DNA of 64,000 nt from Pomacea canaliculata (taxonomy: Eukaryota > Mollusca > Gastropoda > Architaenioglossa > Ampullariidae). Shown here piece by piece: positions 39,481 through 52,300 of this stretch (positions within the stretch are counted from its first letter, which is position 1; each line of letters starts with the position of its first letter). The stretch spans positions 22,842,449 through 22,906,448 of the forward strand of contig NC_037590.1 in the NCBI RefSeq assembly GCF_003073045.1. The letters are read 5' to 3'. The position numbers and the translations under genes are program-made. The notes beneath the pieces are model-generated. The model saw nothing but the letters and a program-made list of their open reading frames with translations, had not been told where the DNA came from and made no database searches.

Positions 39481-42400
39481 ATGTCAAGTGTAAGTGTTAT
39501 TAAGATTTTTATTATAATAGTATTCTAACAACAAGAAGCCTTTAGTAGTTTAAAATCGCTTTATTCTGGCAGAAAATGTGATAAAAATTCAAAATTGCAC
39601 GGACTGGACTAGCACCCAACGCAAATAAACTTTTATTTTTGAAAATCCGAGGTTGATTTTGTGTTATATGATGATTCAATATAATTATAATTTTTGGCGT
39701 CCGGTTTAAACGTTTCATTACATGACGTGCTAAAATTAATTTTGGATCAATTGTATGCCACCTTTTGTTATGACCGGTTATAAAGCGACTGAAAATCAGT
39801 CTAAAAACAGATGGCTACAGGCTTGTTTATTGATCATAAATACAGGGCTTCCTCGTCTTTCAGTTTTATTAGTGCTAAAATTCTGCTGTCATCGTTGCAT
39901 GATGAAACAGTATGATTCCTTTTACCAGCACACTTTGTTCTAGCTCCATCAACTGCGAAATAGGACTGAAATGCAATCAAGAGTACTAAATCTGCCATTA
40001 TCAGCTCTGAATTATTGATTTGATTCTGCTACCACGACTGGTTTTGAATAGAACTAACTTAGCTAAATTTAAAAAAACATTAATTTTTCTTAGGGGTGTA
40101 TTGACAGAAGTTTTTCAGTTATCTCTTTGTATGTTTTTATTATACAATATTACAGATATCAAACGTTGAAAATCTCCCACCACATGTAATACGTCAAGTG
40201 TCAAAAGAAGTTGCATTGCTGTGTCAAAATCCGCCTGAAGGAATCAAAATAATTACAAATGATGAAGACATCACTGATATTCAAGCATCTATTGAAGGGC
40301 CAGGTACATTTTGCGATTCTGGTTTAAAATTAACAGTTGATGCCACAATTATAATTTTTTTCATTTTTTGAAACAAAGCTAGTGTGATGTTTACATGCTT
40401 TTATTTCATTTCTTCTAAAATGCTTAGATGTAGCATTATTGTGGAATATAAGTGTTATTTCATATCTGTTGTTACTCAGCGGGCACACCATATGCTGGTG
40501 GAATGTTTCGAATGAAACTAGTTTTGGGCAAAAACTTTCCAGCTGAACCACCTAAAGCCTTCTTTCTTACAAAGATCTTTCACCCAAATGTTGCAACGAA
40601 TGGAGAAATTTGTGTCAATACACTCAAGAAAGACTGGAAACCTGAGCTTGGAATTAAGCACATTTTATTGGTATGCAATATCATTTAGTTGTTTGCTTTG
40701 GTTGTTGTAAATCATGTCAGTTATATATGTGCCAAAAGTATGTATATGAATAGATGACAATTTTCTAGTGTTGCATGTTTTTCTGCACTCTGAAAAGTTG
40801 CTTTTTTAATACTTTATTAGAACCAAAAAAATTTTAAAATTAGGCTTTTTTTTTTGCGCAGTATTCTGTGAACATGTTGAGACTTAACAATAGATAATTT
40901 TGAATTCCATGTGGTAAGAGTTCTCAAAAGAGACAGGCTATGTACACATCTAGTAATTGTCAACCCCTGTTTGTGTTGATACAAGTGCCACAAGTACATT
41001 ATAGTAAAAAAAATCTAAAAGCAAGTTATCATGAATTAAAAAAAGGTCTAAATGGGGCCTGACAGATTTTAAGATATTTTTTCACTCGTCGTACTTAGCT
41101 ATTTCATATTATTTTGTTTATAATGTTTATTTTTGGATGTGCTGAATGCATCATGTTTAACTTGATGAAGGTCTGTTTTTCATTTTCTGTTGGCAGACTG
41201 TAAAGTGCCTGTTGATTGTTCCCAATCCAGAGTCTGCACTTAACGAGGAAGCAGGGAAACTTCTGTTGGAGCAATATGAAGATTACTCCATGAGGGCAAA
41301 GATGTTTACAGAGATACATGCCAAACCACTCAGGTTTGGAAAGACTGCATGCTGATTTCATTGTTGTTAGCTGTAGTGTTAATGAAAAAGACCAGGCGAC
41401 AGTATGGTTTAGTATAAGGATGCTAGCACATTGGCCGAAGACCTCCCCATAGGGACCCTACTGGCCAGGAGAAACTTTTAAAGTCAATATATGAAGAAAT
41501 TCATTAGAAGTCAGAGAAAAGCCAAAAGTATGTGCTGAAAATTGATTTTGCTAAATTTTTGGAGCAAAAGACTCCTTACTATTGCATCAAACTACCTGGC
41601 ACTGAAAGTCTGTATAAAAGGGCTTTTATTACATTTACTATTTTCTGTGGTATCTCATAGTGGTGATAAGGAGTGCACCTAAATAGTTTTGTATTTTTTG
41701 ACAAATAGAAGTGTGTTCCGAAATTAGTTAAGTTTATTCCTCGTTGCTCCTTTGAGGAGCATAGGGCCGCAACAACACCTCGCCAGCAGATGCGGTTTTG
41801 GGCAGTCTCCTTCAGTTGGGCCCAGGTGGTTCCAATGTCCTTTGCCTCACTCTCTACTGTTCTTTTCCAAATCTGCTTTGGTCTCCCAACTTTCCTCTTC
41901 CCCTGAGGGCTCCAGTCAAGTGCCTGCTTGGCAATGGTGTCAGCTGGTTTGCGCAGAGTGTGTCCTATCCAGCCCCATTTGCGCTTTTTGATATCTTGGC
42001 TAGTGGCATTCTGGTTGTTCTTTTCCACAGTTAGCTGTTGGAGATCTTTTCAGGCCATCTTATTCCCAGAATATGGCATAGGCATCGGTTGGTAAAGGTC
42101 TGGAGCTTGTGTTGATGGTATTTGTCACTGTGTTCTAAAATATACTTGTGATATCAGTGCATGATCTGGATAAATGAAGTTTATCTTGGAAAAAGTCAAT
42201 ATTTTGTTTTTGTCATAGTGGTATGGACTATGTTTCCAGAGTTTTAAGAAACTTTATGTAGCACTTATGGAATCATGTTTTAAAGACTCACTTTTATTTT
42301 GTGAGTGGTTGGCAGAGATAGCTTTTTACTATTGGATGTGCTGCCAAAGAACTGTTAGCATATTGTTCCACTTCAGATCAGTCCCTTGTTGAGGAGTTCT

Positions 42401-42678
42401 TTATAAAATTTGTTAACATGATAATGGAGAGTCTCACAGATTTGTAATAGTTGTAAGACTTATGGTCTTCCTGATAAATGTCTGATTGTTACTGGTTTTT
42501 AAATCTTTTAAAATTTCAGCATGAAAATGTACCTTTTTAAATTTTCAGGCCAACAGAAGAAAATGCATGCACTTCTAGGGAAGCAGGAGATGGCCCGATG
42601 GCAAAGAAACATGCAGGAGACAAAAAGTTATTGGATAAAAAGAAAAAGGAAAAAAAGAAAGTGTTGAAACGATTGTGA
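39481..42678 (+). CDS. UBE2S: Ubiquitin-conjugating enzyme E2 S
   Basis: Five exons: 39481-39489, 40156-40303, 40480-40670, 41197-41333 and 42549-42678. They give 204 aa. The first exon codes only MSS. The UBC fold carries [34 protein letters not shown], the catalytic loop [13 protein letters not shown] with active Cys97 (human Cys95), and [20 protein letters not shown]. The tail has [12 protein letters not shown], a lysine-rich stretch and the end VLKRL. The final Arg-Leu matches the LR tail by which human UBE2S docks on APC/C. UBE2S extends Lys11-linked ubiquitin chains on mitotic APC/C substrates. The linker between the UBC domain and tail is shorter than in human, which explains the smaller size (human 222 aa). 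Intron 4 contains a LINE fragment. Confidence 0.95.
41726..42128 (-). mobile_element. 5'-truncated LINE in UBE2S intron 4
   Basis: On the minus strand this reads the C terminus of a LINE polyprotein: [20 protein letters not shown], then [20 protein letters not shown], then [20 protein letters not shown] and LCSSKEQRG. Upstream lie [12 protein letters not shown]-type residues. Flanks TGTGTTCCGAAATT (41712-41725) and TGTGTTCTAAAATA (42129-42142) match at 11 of 14 positions, a plausible aged target duplication. It is the longest readable C-terminal copy of this family in the window. Confidence 0.78.
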
Positions 42679-45175
42679 CAGCCATAGAGACTTACGGATT
42701 CTTCCAAATCATCCAAAGTGAATAAAACCTTTTTGTGTGTGCATTGACATTGGCACAGTCAAAAGCTATTCACCTTCATTCTCAATCATGGCAAAATGAG
42801 GGGGGAAAAGTGTGCAAGGTAGATGACACAAGGACTTGGATCACAAGGCCAGTAGAATCCCAGCATTGTAAACTCTACTTGACAGATGTGTGTGGTCAGT
42901 GATGAGTGATGACCTGCGCTATCCCAGACTACCCAAGCACCACCAAACAGCAACAGATCCACTTTTTAAAAAAACTTCTTTGCATCTCTGTATGACTCAT
43001 TTTTACTGCTCCTGACCACCTCTACTTTGCCTTTTGAGTGTTACAGCCTTACATATAAATAACTCAGACAAGCTATTCAGTTATAAAGCTAAAATTATGA
43101 AATAAGCTGCCATCTTACCTTGATGAATTGTATTTTGTGCATTTTATAATTATAGATTTACAGTTTTCTGATCATGTTGCTGTATATATTGACAGTAGTT
43201 TTAATTTGAAACTACTATTATTTATGACTGGGAGTCCTACATGATGATCTGTGTGTGTAAATGGTTATCATTGTGCTATAAAATCATGAAATAAATTAAC
43301 AGTATGAAAATAATTTTTCATACAACTTTTGTTTCTTGTTAATTTAATTCTTCAATTAAGTGGATTTTTTAAAAACTGCACTTAGTGCATCATCCTTAGA
43401 AGTGCAGTTTTGATTATGATGACAAAGGGTTTTTTTTTTTTTTGTGGGGGTGGGGGGGTAGGTTTAGTGGCACTTTGATGAGGTTCGATGCTGCTGCCTG
43501 TCAAATAAAAATGTTATTGACAAATCTCTCCCTTCAACCACAAGCGTTGTTAAAAATTAACTCAAGTGCTAATTTACTTTCAAATAATTAAGGGTGGGCA
43601 GAAGCGATAACATGGTTCATTAATATGTTAATTACCCACATTAGCAAATGACACTGCTTATAAGAATGAGTTCTGTGAACACTGCAGTTTTTAGCTTCTG
43701 ATCTGGTTGGCAGAAGGTTTGACCGAATTGGACTAAAACATTTTTGCTGTAACATATTCAAAAAAAGTATTTTTACCATACTTTAAAATTATGTCAGTCG
43801 TGCATGATCAAATAATAGCTTAATTTGAAAACACCACATCGTGGAATGTTATTGGGCTACTGTAGCGAAATGCTAATTGCATTATGCATGTTTTTTTAAT
43901 TAAAATACTATTTCACTTTTTCCTATTACTGTCCAAACTTCTTATCTTTCCATCACCTGTTCAAAACAAATGTTGGGAGAGTGAGGGTAGGAACAAAAGG
44001 GTAGATAATGGTTGTAATCTGACTGTTCAGGTCATGGGGAGTGAAGTGCTGAGACCTCACTTTTCTCAGGGCTAGCTTTATGAGAGGGCAGTGCCCATCT
44101 CCTCTCCCTCACTGCTTTACCATCCCCAACCCACTAACTAAGCCAGTCTAAGGATTCTGTGACATTCCCAACAGCTGGGTGTATTGGGGGAAGTGTTTTA
44201 TTCTGTTAATTCTTTGCAGTCACACTTGCCCAATTTTAGCCCAAGATGTTGCTAGTACAATCTCCAGGTCTGCATCAGCTGTGGACTAGATTGCATTTTT
44301 AAGAGGATGATCCCAGTGTACAGATAAACCATAGTTTGTCCAAAACAGCTATTATGCTGCAGCATCGAGTTCAGTGAAATAAAAAATCCCTTTCACTCCA
44401 TTTGTGTGTCTTAGATGTGTCATGTCCTTCATTTGTCATGTCCTATTCACCCATTTACATTATCCATCATGCCAAAAAAAAAAATGTTGCTTAAGGACTT
44501 CTGTTTATGAAGTGTGCATTATGGCTGTCTCTTTTAAGGTAAACGTTTGAACAAAGCTTGTTGCACCAGCCGCATCAGAATGCCTGGATAAATAGTAATT
44601 TCTGGGTTTGTAAATACTTTATAATGCTACTGACATTGTCGTGGATTTGAAAATTACATTAAGTGCCAGTTCAGGTCAATTCATATTTTCTAAAAATAAT
44701 TCAGTTTTTTAGAAACAAAAATTATTTAGTTTTCAGTTCCACAAAGTATTCATCATGTTGGTATAGTTGTATATTTATGCTTTTCACAATTGACATTAAC
44801 TGGAATCACAGGGGACATAGTTTTATCGATGACTTAGATATGCATAGTCTAAAAATGTACTGCATGGAAGAACAAGAAACTGTAAAAATTTAATGAGAAG
44901 CATACAGCAAAATTCAAGAACACTTTCTCCATTTTTACTTTTCTTTTATTGAACTTTTTGTTTTCAAGTGAACAATTTTACAATATGTTTTACTAAAACA
45001 CTTAAATGACATTAATTCCACTAGATGTCATCTAGCTCATAATAGACAAGTAATGAAACAGGCTGAGTAACACCCTGTCCTAAACAAAAAAGACCCAAAC
45101 TAATCCAAAGATAAAATGATACAGACCAAATCAAAATATGAAATTAATGTACGTAACTGCAAAACTTTCAAAACA
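42679..45175. other. Tail-to-tail spacer between UBE2S and RNPS1
   Basis: It contains the 3' UTRs of both genes. AATAAA at 42721-42726, 43 bp after the UBE2S stop, is a likely poly(A) signal. TTTATT at 44945-44950 is the minus-strand equivalent for RNPS1, about 230 bp after its stop. A T run followed by a G run lies at about 43431-43458. No coding exon is seen. Confidence 0.55.
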
Positions 45176-48100
45176 TCAACGCGAAGAACTGGAACTTGAA
45201 CGACTGTAACGACGACGCCTTGCTGGGGAACGAGATCGTGTTCTTCGTCGTGGTGGACTGCGTCTGCGTGGTGGTGGTGATGATCTGTTAAATACATAAA
45301 AATTTGGATCACAAATGTTCACACCTATCTTAATTTCTTTAAAATAGGAAGCTAAGAATGCGACTTACCTTCCACCTCTAAAACGAGGTGGTGAATTTCT
45401 CCATCGAGGTGGAGGTCTGCGTGGTGGACTCCGTCTTGGAGGCACCCTTGCTGGTCTTGGCATGTGCACTGCAGCTGCTGTCACCTCTTGACCATCAATT
45501 TGGCCTATGAGCCAAAAATCAAGAAAATTTGTTAAAGGTGAATTTGTGACTGCATCACAAGCTGCTATAATTACAATAAGTGGTGAGATTTGGTCATTCA
45601 CCTAAGTGGTAATGCCTTACCATGATACAGCCTTAGTTGCTGGCTGTCCATCCCCAGCAAAGTCCTGACAAGGGTAATACTAGAGAGATTGAAGAAGGCA
45701 CTAGACAAGAGACTGAGACCAGAACAAGCAGCTTTCACCAGAATAGATCATGCACTGACCACCCTCAGTATCATCATTCTGCTTAAGCTCATAAGCATTA
45801 ATCAGGAGTTGTACGAAGATTTGTCCTGCCAAGTTAAGCCCAACAGTAAATTCACTAAACCTTTTGTAATGAAGATTGGCATAAGACAGGGTTGCATATT
45901 ATCACCAACAATCTTCCTAATGGTCATAGACTGGATCATGGGCAAGACGACCCAAGACAACACAGGTATCCAGTCGACCTTTACCAAACAGCTAGAGGAC
46001 CTGACATTAGTCTCTTATCTCATCGGCAGCAGTATACTTAAACCAAACTGAGCAAGCTAACAGAGGATGGAGAGAAGACGGGCTTAAAGGTCAAAACTGG
46101 GTCTGCTGGTGAGGTGTTGATGCGACTCTATGCTCCTCAAGGAGTAACAAGGAGTAACAAACTGCTGGCTTGGCATAAAACACCAAACACCCCTCACTTC
46201 CATCAATTCATATTCTGAGTGCAGCATCACTTGGCCAATAAATTCTTCTTTTTAATAATTTCTTCAATTTCCAGGTCTACTGACACCATGACATAACTGA
46301 ACAAGCCAAATGCCACAAAAAAAGGATAGATTTTTTTCATACCAAGCAGGGCAAGAACAATAATTATAAAAAAAAGCAACAAAGTTACAAATGTTACTAG
46401 GCCATATAAAAAGGGCAGGAATTTCCAAATATCATTAGTCACAATGTGTACAGAATACATGGAAACAGAACATATAGAATTTAAAAGAAAAAAACAAAAC
46501 ATACCCCCATCCATGTATTTGATAGCCTTTTCAGCATCCTCTGAATTTTCATATTCTATGTAGGCAAACCCCCTGGACATGTTTGGATGAGTACGATCAT
46601 TTGGCATATCAATTAACTTGATGGTTCCGTACATAGAAAATATCTCCTGAATGTGGTCCTTGTTAACATTGCGTGTTAGACGTCCAATGTGGACCTTTGT
46701 GGGCTTGGGAGTTGGGCTTCTCTTCTTTCTTTTGGCAGCTCTGAAATTGAGATTCTTTAATGTTTACCACATCATCTATAGCAGACCTGGCAAGGGCCGG
46801 CCCGCCTCCTGTCTCTGACCAGCCCGCCCTCTAGCTCATCCGCCAGTTTATATACTATATATACAGTATTGGGTAAAACTGAGTTAACTATATTAGTCCG
46901 GCCCTCTAAAACCATCCCAATTTCTCATACGGCCTCTTGGGAAAATTAATTGCCCACCCCTGATCTATAGCCTTGTTCCCCAACAGACTTCAAGATCTCA
47001 AGAATTTAATGAAAGACTAAAATTAGGAATATTTGGTACAGTGGAAAGAAGCAACACAGACCTTTTTCCTTTTACATACTTTTCTTTTAATTTGTTCTCA
47101 TTCTTTTACGTTAACTTTTGAATATTTAGTCACCTTATATCATAATAAGACCACATGACAAGGTTAGGAGACATTGTTCAAGAAGAAAAATATACTTCTA
47201 ATTTCACAGAAACTGACTAACCCTTGTTTCTGACGGTGGTCACGGTCATCACTGGTATCACTGCTTGATGAAGACCGGCTGCTACTAGAGCTTCCAGACC
47301 TAGAGGTGCTGGAGCCACTGCCACTGCTGCTGCTACTTCCAGAAGATGAACGTGAGCGACTACTAGAACCTGACCTGTTAAATGAAAAAAGGTTACGAAA
47401 ACAATAAAGTATGGAAGCAGGAAAATAGGAACTCAATTTTGTTGTCTATATGTTCTCTCAGTGAGCGATACCTGTTCTCCACTTGCTTGCACAAAACTTC
47501 AATAAATTTTCCAGTTGGTCTGCTATCTCCCTGTTTGTAATGTTAGCAGTCAGGAAAACTTGGGTCAAGAGGGTTTGTTGGTCACGCGATTGAGATCAAC
47601 ATGTTTGATTGACGTTGTCTGCCCTTTCTTGCTGTTGTCTTTCTCTTCCTTCCAATCCTCCAGTTTTCTGCTCAGACATGCTCAAAATGCTTTCGCTAGT
47701 GCTGGTTACCTGTTTTCTTTTTTTTTTTATATCATTTATCTTTTTTGGAGCCATTAGTCTTTCGTGCAATCAAATATCTTAAAGAACCGGAGTAACAGAC
47801 ATCACACTGCTCAGCCGCTCTCTACTGAGGTGATTACCATTCGCCATTCAGCTAAACCAATTTCTCTCTCTTGCCCCAGTTTCTTTCTCTTACTAAAATT
47901 TCACTGAAAAATTTTTATCCATGGAATTTTCTTAGACATAATCTATAGATGTTGTAACTCAGATGTGTTGATCCACCAACACAGGCCATGAGAAGTTTTT
48001 CTTTAAGTAAATAAATGCATTTCTTTTCCACCGAGGTACAGACACGTCCTACCTCTGCCAGGACCATCGCGAAAATGTGAATGCAAGAAAGGGATGAATG

Positions 48101-49089
48101 GGTTGAAGAAAGAAATCTTAAATTTAGAAGAAATCATAAATAGCTGCAACTCACGAACTGCTTCCAGATCCACTACTTGATGAGCCTCCCCGTCTCTGCC
48201 TGTCCCTTCCTCTTTCTTTTTCTTCCTTTTTATCTTTCTTTTTTTCTGTACTTTTCTTTCCCTCTGATTCAGCTTGACTTTTTTTCTTTTCTGGGCTTTT
48301 ACTGCGTCTGAAATAAAAGTGATGTAAGAAAATTTGAGCGGGTGTTCCTAAGATGAAAACAACTATAAACATGGCAGCATATTCTGAATAATGATATATA
48401 ATAAGCCCCTTTAACATGTTTAAGACAGGGAAACAGAATGCAGAAAACCCATCCTGGGACTGCCACAAAATGATGGCCACGGTTATATCACAGGTCTAAA
48501 TTCTATATCCGCCTTTTCTGTACAGTTTCGAAAAATGTTTTTATAGATTTTTTATAGATTGGTCCTGTGCAATTTATTTTTTAGTATATATTAAGGGCAT
48601 GCAGATACTGATATATTAAAAATGAAAAACCAACGCATCCTTAATCTGATGCATAATGCAAGTAATAAAAAAGCTGCTTATTTACAAAAAGCGCCAAATG
48701 ACCATTTAAAGTGATAGTTAATAAACATAAATGACGCAAATACTCTCAAATGTTGAGGTTTGTCAGCTGTACCACTTGAATCAGCTGAAAAAAAATAAAA
48801 GGTGGGGGTTGGGAGTCCCGAAGTCGCTTAAGTCATTTATTATTTAAAAAAGATTTACGCGAACACTGTGAAAATCGCGTCAAAATTAAAATTCCAGAAA
48901 GACATAAAAAGTGCAATAACATCTAAGTTTAGAACTATTACAGGATTTTGTCAAAATCAGTTGCGGATCAAAGGGAAACCTTGTTTGAACAGTCTTGTAA
49001 GTATGCGTGTCTAGAAATCAGCCGCTCGCTCTTTCTAATTTTTACATGTGTAAATTTCACATAAATTTGTATACATACGTTGCTGGCAT
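45176..49089 (-). CDS. RNPS1: RNA-binding protein with serine-rich domain 1 (exon-junction-associated)
   Basis: Six exons on the minus strand: 49089-49079, 48307-48155, 47374-47222, 46740-46505, 45504-45369 and 45284-45176. They give 265 aa, against 305 in human. The order is a Lys/Glu-rich N terminus, a serine-rich stretch (about 45-105), then one RRM from about residue 120 with TKVHIGRLTRNVNKDHIQEI and FAYIEYENSEDAEKAIKYMD, then GGQIDGQEVTAAAV, and an Arg/Pro/Ser tail ending SRSSSSSSR. This is the RNPS1 plan. RNPS1 joins the ASAP/PSAP complexes at the exon junction complex and acts in splicing and nonsense-mediated decay in the nucleus. The first exon encodes only MPAT before the intron. 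The gene is divergent from EEF2KMT and convergent with UBE2S. Introns hold a nested LINE/SINE and a hAT MITE. Confidence 0.94.
45611..46198 (+). mobile_element. SINE fragment split by a LINE
   Basis: The pieces 45611-45645 (CCTTACCATGATACAGCC then TTAGTTGCTGGCT) and 46163-46198 (TGCTGGCTTGGCATAAAACA then CCAAAC) together match the 3' part of the SINE at 23815-24000. The LINE lies between them. The 5' part of this SINE copy is missing. Confidence 0.65.
45646..46162 (+). mobile_element. Internally deleted LINE inserted in a SINE, RNPS1 intron 4
   Basis: It begins inside the reverse transcriptase: PSKVLTRVILERLKKALDKR, LRPEQAAFTR, then FVMKIGIRQGCILSPTIFLM and VIDWIM (compare 'vrQGc.lSP.lF...idwim'). 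It then jumps to the 3' end of the family (CTATGCTCCTCAAGGAGTAA) and ends with a doubled GGAGTAACAA. About 1 kb of the usual ORF is absent. The 8-bp repeat TGCTGGCT flanks it (45638-45645 and 46163-46170). It lies opposite to RNPS1 transcription. Confidence 0.75.
46782..46962. mobile_element. hAT-like MITE with 8-bp target duplication in RNPS1 intron 3
   Basis: A 181-bp element between perfect 8-bp repeats ATCTATAG (46774-46781 and 46963-46970). The ends are CAGACCTGGCAA and, on the other strand, CAGGGGTGGGCAA, the latter the classic hAT/Charlie-type terminus. The interior has GGCCGGCCCGCC and CCGGCCCTC motifs typical of such MITEs. It is non-coding and lies 42 bp upstream, in gene orientation, of the RRM exon. 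Confidence 0.85.
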
Positions 49090-49321
49090 CTTCGGCTCTT
49101 TCAAAACTCTTAACGCTGTCTTGATAAGCACAAACACACCAAAAGACCTTTACTATTCTAATAACAGTCGTGTGAATACGAACTAATGTACGTCCGTGGT
49201 GTGAAGCTTCACGCCAAACTACGCTTTCCTATCTAAGTTAGTACAAGAAGACGGATTGGTTGCCTCACACCTTCGCGTACTAACCAACCAATGATAAATG
49301 AGTTCACTAACAGATTAAAAA
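49090..49321. promoter_or_regulatory. Bidirectional promoter region, RNPS1 / EEF2KMT
   Basis: 232 bp separate the divergent start codons. CCAAT boxes occur in both orientations: ATTGG at 49255-49259 and CCAAT at 49288-49292. No TATA box is obvious at a proper distance. This arrangement is common at divergent housekeeping pairs. Confidence 0.65.
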
Positions 49322-52300
49322 ATGGCTGCGTCCTATGTTCCAGATGTGTGCTATAAAGATCAAGTCAATGAGTTGTTGGAACGTCTTAGCATTCAATTCC
49401 TAGAAATGGTTCCTATCCGAAAAATGAAGTGGAAGGTAAAGTATTTTGTGTCTTTTTTTACTTATTTATTTACTACCATATTTGATGGGAAACATTGCAG
49501 ATTTTTGTCTTATTATACTTCAACATCCAACTAACAATCCGAAGTGAGAGAGGGAGAGAAAGTCTTCCATTCAAAAAACGAATAAATATGATTTTTTTCC
49601 AGAATATAAAATAAACTATGAAGTTCTGCTAATAGGATGAAGAAACCGCTGCTTTAGTGGCTACTCCTTTCCTCCAGCAGAAAGTCCTTCAGGCAACAGT
49701 TTTACATCCAATTTGTCAACACCACCCTCCCGCTCTTAGCTACAGCACGAGGTTTATGAAAGAGCTTATTCATAAGGTAACACAAGAGGAGGTGTTCTTG
49801 TTTGGTTTTATTTTAGGGCCAGTAAGAACATTCTGTATGCAATTCTTCATAAAGCATATTTTTAATATTTTCACATTGTTTAAGAACATCCTAACAATAG
49901 GTAGAAAAATGCGAGATACCATCTCTCTTTCACTCTCATATGCACACACACACCCTTTCTCACTTACACTTGCATGTGCAGGCACACACACACACACACA
50001 CACACACACTTTCTCAGAGTTCATTAGTTTAGTCCTTTGTAATGGTTGAGTAGACTTGACAGATACAGCCATCAAGTTTTTCCACAGTATTTGTTTTAGT
50101 GTATACAATGAACACAACAATTTCTAAAACCAGAAGTTATCCACAAACATTATATATTCTTAAATGCATTTTGTTGCCAGAATTGAATTTACTGATACTT
50201 CAGATGTTATATGACAAGTACTTTGGTGCAATGAACAGTCAAAGCTATGTCTGTACAGCTTGAAATGCTGGATGCTGAAATATGTGATGAAGTATATGAA
50301 ACTTATACAGAACTGTTGAGTCAGGCAGAAGATGATGATGATACACTGTGTTACAAGACTTACACTCTGGTAAGTTGAGAAAAATTATACGTCATATGTG
50401 TGTGGCAAAAAAGGAAGAGGGATGAGGAGAAAGCAAGAAATTTAGCTTTGGTTTGATACTTATCTTAAAATATTATGTTTTCAAACAGCATAGTTTTTTC
50501 CCTGTTGCTCTTTTGAGGAGCTTAGGGCCGCAACAACACCTCACCAGCAGACCTAGTTTTGGGCAGTCCCCTCTCAGTTGGGCCCATGTGGTTCCAATGT
50601 CCTTTGCCTCACTTTATACTGTTCTTTTCCAATTCTGCTTTGGTTTCCTAACTCTCCTCTTCCCCTGAGGGTTCCAGTCAAGTGCCTGCTTGGCAATGGT
50701 GTCAGCAGGGTATGTCCTATCCAGTCCCTTTTGTGTTTTTTGATGTCTTGGCTAGTGGCATTCTGGTTGGTTCTTTTCCACAGGCAACTGTTGGAGATCT
50801 TTTCAGGCCATCTTATTCCCAGAATTTGGTTGGTATTTCAAACAGCATAGGCTTATGAAAATAGACAATGTAGTGCATATATACTAATTGGTATAAGTTA
50901 TTGCAGTAACTGTAAGTAATTTTAAGCTGTAATTTTTATTGTGAAAATGGAATGTGAAGTTATTAACATCGGATCTGAAAGAGGAAAATACATGGATATT
51001 TTATTTCACAGCCTACAGGTGGGAAAGTGCACTTGCAAGAGTCTGTTACTCTTGTATCACAGGGAACAACAGGGCTTAGCACATGGCAGGTAAGAAGTAA
51101 ATTATGTGATTTTATTTTGTTTTTGTATGTGTGAATTTTGAAAACATCCTTCTTTTTTTTGCAAACACAAACTAATTTGCATGTGCATTTTTTTTCAAAA
51201 TGTTTCCTCTGGTCATATCTACTTTTAACATTGCTTTTAATATTTATTTGTTTCCTTTTTAACAATTTTTTATAGTTGTCATACATTCTTTCATCTTCAA
51301 CATATGCTAACAAAAGCAAAAATAAAAAATACAAATATATTTTGTGCCTCTTTTTATGGGTGGGTGTAACTTAGTAAGTATTGCTTCCTTCCTTAAAGGC
51401 TGCCCAGCACCTGGCCGAGTGGGTCCTAGAAAATCAAGATGTGTTCACAGATAAGTGAGTATAGAGAGTAGAGTGAAAAATTATTGACCAATAGTGATTC
51501 TGTTTAATCCTTTTCTCCCAGCTTAGTTTTATACTCAAAGTAAATTTTCGGAAAGAATTTGGGTCAGTATTATTCTTATCTTCTGATAATGCTTTAGATC
51601 ACCATTGTCAGAAATGCTAGCTTTATGTATGTGGATGTTGCAAAAATAAGGAATAGTACTACTAACAACAATGTATTACAGACATGCCTGTCCCTTGCAA
51701 TGAAAGCTTGAAGCATAGTACAAAGAGAGGAGAGAAAGGCATGAGAAGATATTATAAAAAAATAAATACATGAAAATTTTTTCAGTGTTCGTGTTAGTGT
51801 ATTGCAAGTGTAACTTTTTTTGGGGGGAAGGGGTTGTCTGTCAGACACTTGTGTTCCCACAAGTGCCTGGACATTAGTGCGTTCTTTTTTACACGAACAG
51901 CTCCACCTCTTTTGTAGGCTTGTATATATTTAATTATTTTAACAAATAAAAATGCACAGTAAATTTTAGAAATAATTCTCTAGTAAACATACATCAGTCA
52001 ATCTTTTCTACTATCCAAGATATTATTATTTATTAATGATCTGTAATTCTAAACATAGTTCTGAGAGAAAGTTCCTTTTCTTGATGTTCAGCTTAAGAAT
52101 AATGAAGTGTAAAGTTTGGCACAACACTGCTTTCACTGTATCAGCTGTCTCTGGGGACTAATGTTTCATAAATCTAATAATATAAATATCTTTCACACTC
52201 ACAACTTATCTTAAATCGTAAAAACAATCATACAAAAAAAAAACAAACATAACTGACATCTCCACGACCTCACAACACAATATGATGCTGTTTCTGAGGA

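Noticed and set aside
45100-45312. Histidine-rich minus-strand frame over the last RNPS1 exon
   Set aside because: It is the RNPS1 Arg/Ser/Pro tail read in another frame.
49657-50049. 130-aa open frame over the CA repeat
   Set aside because: Only the first part (to 49776) is the true EEF2KMT exon 2. The rest is intron read-through in simple repeat sequence.
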